Origin: Gammaproteobacteria bacterium
Lineage (GTDB): Bacteria; Pseudomonadota; Gammaproteobacteria; SZUA-152
Assembly (NCBI GenBank): GCA_030617485.1
Contig: JAUWVK010000110.1
Location: forward strand, 1 to 5,512
Length of the DNA: 5,512 nt
Direction of reading: 5' to 3'
The notes beneath the pieces are model-generated. The model saw only the letters and a program-made list of their open reading frames with translations, ran no database searches and was not told the origin of the DNA. Shown one piece after another: positions 1 through 5,512 of the stretch (position 1 is the first letter of the stretch; every line of letters begins with the position of its first letter). Made by a program: the position numbers and the translations under genes.

Positions 1-1040
1 TATTCAAGGATACGTTCCTTAACTTTTTCCAGTCCGTAATGATCAGCTTCCAGAATTTCTTCGGCCTTGGCCAGGTCGTTACGCACCTTGGTGCGTTTTT
101 TCCATGGCACGTTAACCAGCCAGTCGATGTAATTGCGCACCACTGTCGCTTCAGCCGACATCGGTGACATCATTTTCAGCTTGCCGAGTTCTGTCTCTGC
201 CTTTTCTTTGGCTTCCTTGGACATGCCCGCCTTCTCAATCTTGCGAGCGAGCTCATCAAGCTCATTACCACCACCTTCGTCCATGTCACCCAGTTCTTTC
301 TGGATGGCCTTCATTTGTTCGTTGAGGTAATACTCACGCTGGCTTTTTTCCATCTGGCGTTTCACACGCCCACGGATGCGCTTCTCAACCTGAAGCAAAT
401 CAATTTCTGCCTCCATCAAGGCAATAAGGTGTTCAAGGCGTTTATGCAGATCACCAATTTCGAGAATCTTCTGCTTTTCTTCTATCTTGAGGGACATATG
501 TGCGGCAATGGTGTCCGCCAGACGGCCTGGCTCTTCTATGCCCGCCAGAGAGGACAAAATTTCCGGTGGTACTTTCTTACTCAGTTTGACGTACTGGTCG
601 AACTGGGCCAATACAGAACGCATAAGGACTTCGCCCTCGCGTTCATCTACATCCTTGGCTTCGGCTTCAATTGTCGTCACCTGTGCCTGAAAGTAATCTT
701 CCGTACCAATGAACTGCAAAACTTTGGCTCGCTCGCTGCCTTCCACCAACACTTTGATGGTGCCGTCAGGTAACTTCAGAAGCTGCAGGATATTGGCCAT
801 TGTACCGGTACGGTACAAATCTTCCGGCTCAGGCTCATCCTGCGAGGCATTCTTTTGCGCTGCCAGTAGAATTTGTTTGTCGTTATCCATGGCCGCTTCC
901 AGAGCCTTGATGGATTTATCACGCCCTACAAACAGGGGGATGACCATATAGGGATAAACCACCACATCACGCAGCGGCAGAACAGGCATCACCTGCGGCT
1001 GGTCATTAATTACATCTGAAGATTTATCTTTTGCGGGCAT
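1..1040 (-). CDS. lon: Lon ATP-dependent protease, N-terminal 346 residues (cut by window edge)
   Basis: Lon is a cytosolic homo-hexameric AAA+ serine protease that degrades damaged proteins and short-lived regulators. Translating the minus strand from the ATG at 1040 gives an uninterrupted frame to base 1. Residues 19-40 carry the Lon N-domain opening ([12 protein letters not shown], then PLFVGR). Residues about 235-250 hold the conserved coiled-coil linker motif [15 protein letters not shown], and residues 290-313 run from [13 protein letters not shown] to VPW at the entry to the AAA+ module. The window ends at KERILE, so the Walker A and B motifs and the Ser-Lys catalytic dyad lie outside it; about 44% of a typical 780-800 residue Lon is present. 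The start is supported by GAGGAAG at 1047-1053, six bases upstream. The gene follows clpX on the same strand after a 262-base gap with a hairpin, so it probably has its own promoter. Identity is near certain from close similarity to E. coli Lon. Confidence 0.97.
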   Translation of the reverse strand, partial: MPAKDKSSDVINDQPQVMPVLPLRDVVVYPYMVIPLFVGRDKSIKALEAAMDNDKQILLAAQKNASQDEPEPEDLYRTGTMANILQLLKLPDGTIKVLVEGSERAKVLQFIGTEDYFQAQVTTIEAEAKDVDEREGEVLMRSVLAQFDQYVKLSKKVPPEILSSLAGIEEPGRLADTIAAHMSLKIEEKQKILEIGDLHKRLEHLIALMEAEIDLLQVEKRIRGRVKRQMEKSQREYYLNEQMKAIQKELGDMDEGGGNELDELARKIEKAGMSKEAKEKAETELGKLKMMSPMSAEATVVRNYIDWLVNVPWKKRTKVRNDLAKAEEILEADHYGLEKVKERILE

Positions 1041-1215
1041 TTAGGACTTCCTCGGGTAGCTTATTTCAGCCATTTATTACTGTTAACTACCAGTTCGGCA
1101 TCTAATCTGTGGTCTTTAGGCCAATTAAGAACAAACTTGAGGCCATTGGGAGGAGAGTTCAAGGGGTAAACTGACATTTATCTTCGTTTTTCAGCCAGAT
1201 AATTGCGTCAAGACG

Positions 1216-1246
1216 ACAAAATGCCGGGATAAACCCAGCATTTTGT
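1216..1246 (-). terminator. Hairpin terminator between clpX and lon, possibly bidirectional
   Basis: A perfect 9-bp stem (ACAAAATGC against GCATTTTGT) continues after one mismatch into a GGG/CCC pairing around a 5-base loop. On the minus strand the descending arm ends in TTTTGT, about 57 bases after the clpX stop codon, as expected for an intrinsic terminator. The U tract is short and lies inside the stem, and the A/T symmetry would let it work in either direction. The hairpin is seen directly; the terminator role is inferred. Confidence 0.55.
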
Positions 1247-1302
1247 GATGTTTTTGCTTAAAATCGTTTGATTTAGGGCGGCTTTATTATGAGTTAACCG
1301 AT

Positions 1303-2577
1303 TTAATCTGATGCAACCCGGTGCTGCTCACCACCTTCGTAAATCAACAAAGGTTTGGACTTATTATTGATGACATCATCATCAATAATCACCTTACTCA
1401 AACCATCCAGAGATGGCAGATCATACATAGTATCCAGCAACACCTGCTCCAGGATAGATCTCAGCCCACGAGCACCCGTTTTACGATCCATGGCCTTGAG
1501 AGCCACGGCAGACAGGGCTTCATCACGAAATTCCAGTTCACAATCTTCCATTTCAAACAGCTTGGCGTACTGCTTGGTAATGGCATTCTTGGGCTCGGTA
1601 AGGATTTTTACCAACGCATCCTCATCCAGCTCTTTGAGAGTAGCAATAACCGGCAAACGGCCCACAAACTCAGGAATCAGCCCATAGCGAGTGAGATCCT
1701 CGGGGGCTACCCCTTCCAGCACCTCACCAATACTCTTCTGATCATCTTTGCCCTGCACCACAGCCGAGAAGCCGATACCGCTCTTTTCAGAACGATCACG
1801 GATAATGCGATCCAGGCCGTCAAAGGCACCACCACAAACAAACAGAATATTAGCGGTATTTACCTGCAAAAATTCCTGCTGAGGATGCTTACGACCACCC
1901 TGAGGCGGTACGGAGGCAATGGTGCCCTCAATTAGCTTTAGCAATGCCTGCTGGACACCCTCACCGGAAACGTCCCGAGTAATGGATGGGTTATCAGACT
2001 TGCGGGAAATTTTGTCAATTTCGTCGATATAGACAATACCCGTCTGGGCCTTCTCCACATCGTAATCACACTTCTGCAACAACTTCTGGATGATGTTTTC
2101 CACATCCTCACCCACGTAACCCGCTTCGGTCAGAGTGGTTGCATCAGCAATGGTAAACGGCACATTCAACAGGCGCGCCAGGGTCTCAGCTAGCAGTGTT
2201 TTACCACTACCGGTAGGGCCGATGAGTAAAATATTACTCTTGGACAGCTCAACCTCGTCTTTTTTAGTACCAGCCTCGAGGCGCTTGTAGTGATTATAAA
2301 CAGCAACCGAAAGAATTTTTTTGGCGTCCGCCTGACCAATCACATACTCGTCGAGGCTTTGATTAATCTCATGGGGGGTGGGCAGTTTTGAATCGCCAAG
2401 ACTGGAAGACTTGTCTTCCACTTCTTCGCGAATGATGTCATTACACAGTTCGACGCATTCATCACAGACGAAGACCGAAGGCCCTGCAATTAGCTTGCGA
2501 ACTTCATGCTGGCTTTTGCCGCAAAATGAGCAATACAGCAGCTTGCCGTTGTCTTCGTCGTTCTTATCGTCGCTCAT
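1303..2577 (-). CDS. clpX: ClpX, AAA+ unfoldase subunit of the ClpXP protease
   Basis: ClpX is a hexameric cytosolic ATPase that recognises degradation tags (for example ssrA), unfolds the substrate and threads it into ClpP. The 424 residues match the E. coli length. The N-terminal zinc-binding domain has Cys16, Cys19, Cys38 and Cys41 in a CxxC-x18-CxxC pattern. Walker A is GPTGSGKT at 120-127, the pore-1 loop GYVG is at 153-156, and Walker B is VYIDEID with D185 and E186. The RKH loop is at 229-231, the ClpP-docking loop IGF at 268-270, the arginine finger is R307 in FVGR, and sensor 2 is R370 in GARGLR. All are intact, so the protein should be active. A GAGG ribosome-binding site at 2583-2586 lies five bases before the ATG. 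It sits 145 bases downstream of clpP, close enough for co-transcription, and a candidate internal promoter lies in that gap. Confidence 0.99.
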   Translation of the reverse strand: MSDDKNDEDNGKLLYCSFCGKSQHEVRKLIAGPSVFVCDECVELCNDIIREEVEDKSSSLGDSKLPTPHEINQSLDEYVIGQADAKKILSVAVYNHYKRLEAGTKKDEVELSKSNILLIGPTGSGKTLLAETLARLLNVPFTIADATTLTEAGYVGEDVENIIQKLLQKCDYDVEKAQTGIVYIDEIDKISRKSDNPSITRDVSGEGVQQALLKLIEGTIASVPPQGGRKHPQQEFLQVNTANILFVCGGAFDGLDRIIRDRSEKSGIGFSAVVQGKDDQKSIGEVLEGVAPEDLTRYGLIPEFVGRLPVIATLKELDEDALVKILTEPKNAITKQYAKLFEMEDCELEFRDEALSAVALKAMDRKTGARGLRSILEQVLLDTMYDLPSLDGLSKVIIDDDVINNKSKPLLIYEGGEQHRVASD

Positions 2578-2646
2578 GATTACCTCGTGAATACAGGCCA
2601 GTCTGGTGTTAGTCCAGCCATCCCCTGAATACCGTGTTCTACATAC

Positions 2647-2676
2647 AGTATCCTGTTATTACAAGAATATCGTCAA
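2647..2676 (-). promoter_or_regulatory. Candidate sigma-70 promoter for clpX
   Basis: In the clpP-clpX gap the minus strand shows TTGACG (2671-2676, five of six to consensus), an 18-base spacer, then GATACT (2647-2652, four of six). Transcription would start roughly 60 bases before the clpX ATG. This fits the known separate clpX promoter of E. coli, but the assignment rests only on pattern match. Confidence 0.4.
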
Positions 2677-2722
2677 ATTCTGGGCTTTACTTTAACGCCC
2701 ATTGGGCCACGTAACAACCGCA

Positions 2723-3361
2723 CTAAATATCAGTCTTTTGGGACTCTTCACGACGATCCAGAACCTTGTCGATCAGGCCAAACTCCACTGATTCCGATCC
2801 GCTCATGAAATTGTCACGATCCGTGTCACGGGCGATGGTTTCCATGGTCTGCCCTGTATGATCTGACAATATTTTATTCAATCGTTCACGTATATCCAGT
2901 ATTTCTCTGGCATGGATTTCGATATCCGATGCCTGCCCCTGTACCCCACCCAGCGGCTGATGAATCATCATACGGGAATGAGGCAAACAGTAGCGCTTAT
3001 CTTTAGCACCACCCGCCAGTAACAATGCACCCATGCTGGCCGCCTGGCCAATGCACATGGTGCTCACATCACAATTGATAAATTGCATGGTGTCGTAAAT
3101 AGCCAAACCGGCAGTCACCGAACCACCGGGAGAATTGATATAAAAACTGATGTCTTTGTCCGGGTTTTCAGACTCCAGAAACAACATTTGAGCAACAATA
3201 ACATTGGCAACATGGTCGTCCACCGCCCCCACCAGAAAGATCACGCGCTCCTTCAGCAGTCGCGAATAAATATCATAAGAGCGCTCACCCCGTGCTGATT
3301 GCTCCACCACGATTGGGATCAGATTCAAATTGCTAATTTCATTGTTAGAATGGTTATTCAT
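2723..3361 (-). CDS. clpP: ClpP, proteolytic subunit of the Clp protease
   Basis: ClpP is a tetradecameric serine peptidase in the cytosol that degrades polypeptides delivered by ClpX or ClpA. The 212 residues are close to the 207 of E. coli. The catalytic triad is visible as Ser109 (GQAASMGA), His134 (MMIHQP) and Asp183 (TDRDNFM). The oxyanion-region motif INSPGGSV lies at 75-82. The mature protein probably begins near N13-L14, aligning with the E. coli cleavage point before ALVPMV; the preceding dozen residues, rich in Asn, would be the propeptide removed by self-processing. The ATG at 3361 is preceded by AAAGGGAA about four bases upstream, a modest ribosome-binding site. It lies 116 bases after tig and 145 before clpX on the same strand, the usual tig-clpP-clpX order. 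The sequence ends in a charged tail ([10 protein letters not shown]). Confidence 0.99.
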   Translation of the reverse strand: MNNHSNNEISNLNLIPIVVEQSARGERSYDIYSRLLKERVIFLVGAVDDHVANVIVAQMLFLESENPDKDISFYINSPGGSVTAGLAIYDTMQFINCDVSTMCIGQAASMGALLLAGGAKDKRYCLPHSRMMIHQPLGGVQGQASDIEIHAREILDIRERLNKILSDHTGQTMETIARDTDRDNFMSGSESVEFGLIDKVLDRREESQKTDI

Positions 3362-3434
3362 GGGTTCCCTTTACTATGTACCAGAAGTCTCTCGCTGTTT
3401 GCTAACACATCGCTAACGAACAGCTGGTTCACTA

Positions 3435-3463
3435 ATCATTAGGTTGGCTAACCGGTTTTTCAA
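3435..3463 (-). promoter_or_regulatory. Weak candidate promoter for clpP
   Basis: On the minus strand TTGAAA (3458-3463) is followed after 17 bases by AATGAT (3435-3440). The elements match sigma-70 consensus at four to five and four of six positions. It lies about 75 bases before the clpP ATG. The -35 is also close to the sigma-32 -35 (GTTGAA against CTTGAA), but no good heat-shock -10 follows. Read-through from tig is an equally good explanation. Confidence 0.25.
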
Positions 3464-3477
3464 CCCTGAATGTGGGA

Positions 3478-4788
3478 TCAGCTCGCAGTCTGACTCGGAT
3501 TCATAAGGTCGTCAAATGAGGTTTTTTTATCGCTAACCTTTGCTTCTTCCATGATGCTATCGATAGCCATTTCCTCAATCGTGACATTTTCCAGCTCAGC
3601 CAATCGAGACTTGTCACTATAGTAATATTTAATCACGTCGTCTGGGCGCTCATAGCTGGCAGCAAGTTGCTCAACTTTCTCCCGTAAACGTGCTGGCGGT
3701 ACTTTGATATCATTCTTTTTAATCACTTCAGCAAGAATAAGTCCCAGAGATACCCGACGACGAGCCTGATCTTCAAGCTCAGAGGGATCAGGATCAGGCA
3801 TATGGCCACCACCATATTGCTGCATGGCTTCCTGGCGTTGTTTGACCAAAGTCTCAATTTCACCATCTACAAGGGCTTTGGGCACGTCCAGTAATTTAAG
3901 ACCTACAAGGCCATCAAACAGCTGTTCCTTTACGTTGGCGGAAATGCTTTGTTGCGCCTCGCGCTCCATGTTCTCACGCACCTGTTTTTTCAGGGCATCA
4001 ATTCCACCTTCCTTAACGCCAAAGCTGGCAATAAACTCGTCATCCAGCTCAGGTAACACCGATTCCTCAACCTTATGAACCTTGGTGGCAAATTCCACTG
4101 GTTTCCCAGCTAAATCAGCAACGTGGTAATCATCAGGGAATGAGAGAGATAAGGTCAGTTCATCGCCGGCCTTGCTACCAACAAGCTGATCATCAAAACC
4201 TTTGATCATACGTCCGGCACCTAGTTCAACTGGAACCTGTTGCGCGCTGCCGCCCTGAAATTCTTCGCCGTTAATGCTGCCGACAAAATCAATAGTGACC
4301 TGATCACCATTTTTCCCTGCCCGATCGGCCGCCTGCCAGGTTTTACGCTGCTTGCGGATAGTTTCGATCATTTTATCGATTTCGGATTCGCTAATTTCCA
4401 GCACCGGACGTTTAACCTTTATTTTATTAAATCCCATTAACTCAAATTCAGGGTAGACCTCAAAGGTGGCCGTAAACTCAACATTATCGTTTGAATCGGC
4501 ATCAACAGGTTCAATCAGTGGGACACCAGCGGGGCGCAGTTTTTCCTGTGTCACCGCCTGGTAAAAGCTGGACTTCATCATTTCATTCAGTACTTCGGCC
4601 TGAACCTCACCACCGTATTTTTTCTGAATCACACCAAACGGCACCTTGCCCGGACGAAAACCGTCAATTTTAGCGCGACCAGCCAGCGATTTAAGACGCT
4701 TTTGGACTTCGCTATCAATGCCCTTTTTAGGCATGGCCACTTTCATGCGGCGCTCGAGACCCGTGGTGGTTTCAACAGAAACTTGCAT
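3478..4788 (-). CDS. tig: Trigger factor, ribosome-associated chaperone and prolyl isomerase
   Basis: Trigger factor docks at ribosomal protein L23 beside the exit tunnel and shields nascent chains; it also has an FKBP-type peptidyl-prolyl isomerase domain. The protein has 436 residues, against 432 in E. coli. Residues 1 to about 110 are the ribosome-binding tail domain, with the signature GFRPGKVP at 43-50. The isomerase domain spans about 155-245, starting near GDQVTIDFVG and including GAGRMIKGFDDQL. The remainder, about 113-150 and 250-436, forms the helical chaperone body and arms. The start ATG is supported by GGAG at 4797-4800, eight bases upstream. It is first among the protein genes here and begins 75 bases after the tRNA-Leu 3' end. 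No strong promoter was seen in that 75-base AT-rich leader, so transcription may come at least partly from the tRNA promoter. Confidence 0.98.
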   Translation of the reverse strand: MQVSVETTTGLERRMKVAMPKKGIDSEVQKRLKSLAGRAKIDGFRPGKVPFGVIQKKYGGEVQAEVLNEMMKSSFYQAVTQEKLRPAGVPLIEPVDADSNDNVEFTATFEVYPEFELMGFNKIKVKRPVLEISESEIDKMIETIRKQRKTWQAADRAGKNGDQVTIDFVGSINGEEFQGGSAQQVPVELGAGRMIKGFDDQLVGSKAGDELTLSLSFPDDYHVADLAGKPVEFATKVHKVEESVLPELDDEFIASFGVKEGGIDALKKQVRENMEREAQQSISANVKEQLFDGLVGLKLLDVPKALVDGEIETLVKQRQEAMQQYGGGHMPDPDPSELEDQARRRVSLGLILAEVIKKNDIKVPPARLREKVEQLAASYERPDDVIKYYYSDKSRLAELENVTIEEMAIDSIMEEAKVSDKKTSFDDLMNPSQTAS

Positions 4789-4863
4789 TACCTTTACTCC
4801 GTATACTATTTACGATTAATTATTAAACAAAAGTGTGAACCAAATGTTTCATCACTAGAAAAA

Positions 4864-4948
<85 letters not shown>

Positions 4949-4965
4949 AAATAACTGGATTTTAC

Positions 4966-4994
4966 AAAATACAACAGCACGATTTTACCATCAA
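4966..4994 (-). promoter_or_regulatory. Candidate promoter for tRNA-Leu (and possibly tig)
   Basis: TTGATG (4989-4994) is followed after 17 bases by TATTTT (4966-4971) on the minus strand, each four of six to consensus. A second possible -10, TAAAAT (4959-4964), lies just downstream but lacks a -35. The strong terminator after tRNA-Lys implies that some promoter must exist in this spacer; which hexamers are used is uncertain. Confidence 0.35.
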
Positions 4995-5040
4995 ATACTT
5001 GATATTTCCGTACGCCGTTCCCGCACATCTCGACAACTGC

Positions 5041-5078
5041 TCCTGCGTTGTTCTACCTCCCGCCATTCATGGCGGTCG
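5041..5078 (-). repeat. Palindrome-bearing repeat, copy 2
   Basis: Read on the minus strand this unit is CGAC, then the perfect palindrome CGCCATGAATGGCG (5061-5074; 6-bp arms, extending to CCGCCAT/ATGGCGG), then GGAGGTAGAACAACGCAGGA. Copy 1 at 5119-5154 has the same three parts, with 16 of 20 identical bases in the last part. The palindrome would form a short hairpin in DNA or RNA. It lies in the spacer between the tRNA-Lys terminator and tRNA-Leu. The repeat is seen directly; relation to REP-like dispersed elements is inferred. Confidence 0.7.
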
Positions 5079-5118
5079 CTGTGCTTCCACGGCATAAGAC
5101 CATCCTTCGGCTCGGGCT

Positions 5119-5154
5119 TCCTGCTTCGCTCTATCTCCTGCATCCATGCAGTCG
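5119..5154 (-). repeat. Palindrome-bearing repeat, copy 1
   Basis: Read on the minus strand this unit is CGAC, then the palindrome TGCATGGATGCA (5139-5150, extending to CTGCAT/ATGCAG), then GGAGATAGAGCGAAGCAGGA. It begins 76 bases before copy 2 in the same orientation, just after the tRNA-Lys terminator. The stem differs from copy 2 at paired positions yet remains fully complementary. Weaker similarity may continue past the core, which would make the two units a diverged tandem duplication of about 76-78 bases. Confidence 0.7.
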
Positions 5155-5166
5155 TGGTCAAAAAGC

Positions 5167-5212
5167 AAAAAAGCCCGGCACATACCCTCTGGGGCATAAA
5201 AGCCGGGCTTTT
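5167..5212 (-). terminator. Rho-independent terminator after tRNA-Lys
   Basis: An 11-bp perfect stem (AAAAGCCCGGC at 5169-5179 with GCCGGGCTTTT at 5202-5212) encloses a 22-base loop that can itself pair CCC with GGG. On the minus strand the stem is followed by a run of T (complement of 5167-5172) four bases after the tRNA-Lys CCA end. It should end the His-Lys tRNA transcript. The symmetrical A and T flanks could also stop transcription from the other direction. Confidence 0.9.
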
Positions 5213-5216
5213 ATAT

Positions 5217-5292
<76 letters not shown>

Positions 5293-5380
5293 AATTTGCG
5301 CTCCATAAAACAAAGCACAAAACCTGCTAAAACGACCCTCAATTCTTTTAGAAGAACTGCATCGTAATAAAACCAAAAAA

Positions 5381-5457
5381 TGGGGTGGACGATGGGACTC
5401 GAACCCACGACGACTGGAATCACAATCCAGGGCTCTACCAACTGAGCTACGCCCACC
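5381..5457 (-). tRNA. tRNA-His (anticodon GUG)
   Basis: The minus strand folds as tRNA-His of 77 bases, counting the extra 5' G (G-1, base 5457) that faces C73 (base 5384), the identity element for histidyl-tRNA synthetase. The acceptor stem GTGGGCG pairs with CGTCCAC (one G-T). The anticodon stem CTGGA/TCCAG encloses TTGTGAT, giving GTG at 5421-5423. The T arm is GTGGG-TTCGAGT-CCCAT, and CCA is encoded. It is very close to E. coli tRNA-His. It is the first gene after the promoter at the right end of the window. Confidence 0.98.
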
Positions 5458-5478
5458 ATCGGCTTAAACCGGGACGCG

Positions 5479-5506
5479 ATTATACATTACACGGCGGTGA
5501 ATTGAA
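5479..5506 (-). promoter_or_regulatory. Promoter of the tRNA-His/tRNA-Lys unit
   Basis: A perfect TATAAT (5479-5484) lies on the minus strand 21 bases before the tRNA-His 5' end and is followed by a GC-rich discriminator (CGCGTCCCGG), typical of stable-RNA promoters under stringent control. The best -35 is TTCAAT (5501-5506) at 16 bases, only three of six to consensus. The -10 call is strong and the -35 is weak. Confidence 0.65.
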
Positions 5507-5512
5507 TACCGC

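Noticed and set aside
315..773. Plus-strand open frame of 152 codons opposite lon
   Set aside because: It is the shadow of the lon coding frame; the minus frame has the conserved Lon motifs throughout.
1321..1935. Plus-strand open frame of 204 codons opposite clpX
   Set aside because: It is antisense to a fully conserved ClpX with all motifs intact, and has no protein family features.
2630..2650. LexA (SOS) box before clpX
   Set aside because: A LexA site needs CTG-N10-CAG; here the second half-site is CGG and shifted by one base, so it fails the spacing and sequence rule.
2697..2707. Terminator between clpP and clpX (GCCC-ATT-GGGC)
   Set aside because: The stem is only four to five pairs and no T tract follows on the minus strand; at most a weak attenuator.
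4949..5216. CRISPR array in the repeat-bearing spacer
   Set aside because: Only two copies exist, they are diverged and the interval is not that of a repeat-spacer array; no cas genes are near.
5341..5356. Terminator between tRNA-His and tRNA-Lys
   Set aside because: The only hairpin (TTCTT/AAGAA, 4-base loop) is AT-only and lacks a following T run, so the two tRNAs more likely share a transcript.

Overview
The window reads as a chromosomal core region of a gammaproteobacterium. The evidence is the gene order tig-clpP-clpX-lon, ClpX and trigger factor proteins close to the E. coli family in length and motif spacing (ClpX keeps E. coli residue numbering through R370), and CCA-encoding tRNA genes close to their E. 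coli counterparts. Base composition is moderate and fairly even in the genes. I cannot name the genus. Everything with support lies on the minus strand, so transcription runs from the right end of the window to the left.

Layout in transcription order: a strong -10 element, then tRNA-His(GUG) and tRNA-Lys(CUU), closed by a strong rho-independent terminator. Next comes a 268-base spacer holding two diverged copies of a short palindrome-bearing repeat. Then tRNA-Leu(UAG), which has no terminator before the next gene, tig. After tig come clpP, clpX and the first 346 codons of lon, which runs off the left edge before its Walker A motif. Gaps between the protein genes are 116, 145 and 262 bases. 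The clpX-lon gap contains a symmetrical hairpin that probably ends clpX transcription. No stretch of more than 300 bases lacks a gene.

The protein genes form a proteostasis set. Trigger factor meets nascent chains at the ribosome exit tunnel. ClpX unfolds tagged or misfolded substrates and feeds them to the ClpP peptidase, and Lon degrades other damaged and regulatory proteins. The tRNAs are housekeeping. All catalytic and structural motifs I checked are intact.

I found no evidence of a novel system. The best item for a second look is the pair of palindromic repeats between tRNA-Lys and tRNA-Leu, whose stems differ in sequence but are both perfectly paired. Lesser points are the CUU anticodon of the lysine tRNA, possible co-transcription of tRNA-Leu with tig, and the lack of a clear heat-shock promoter before lon.
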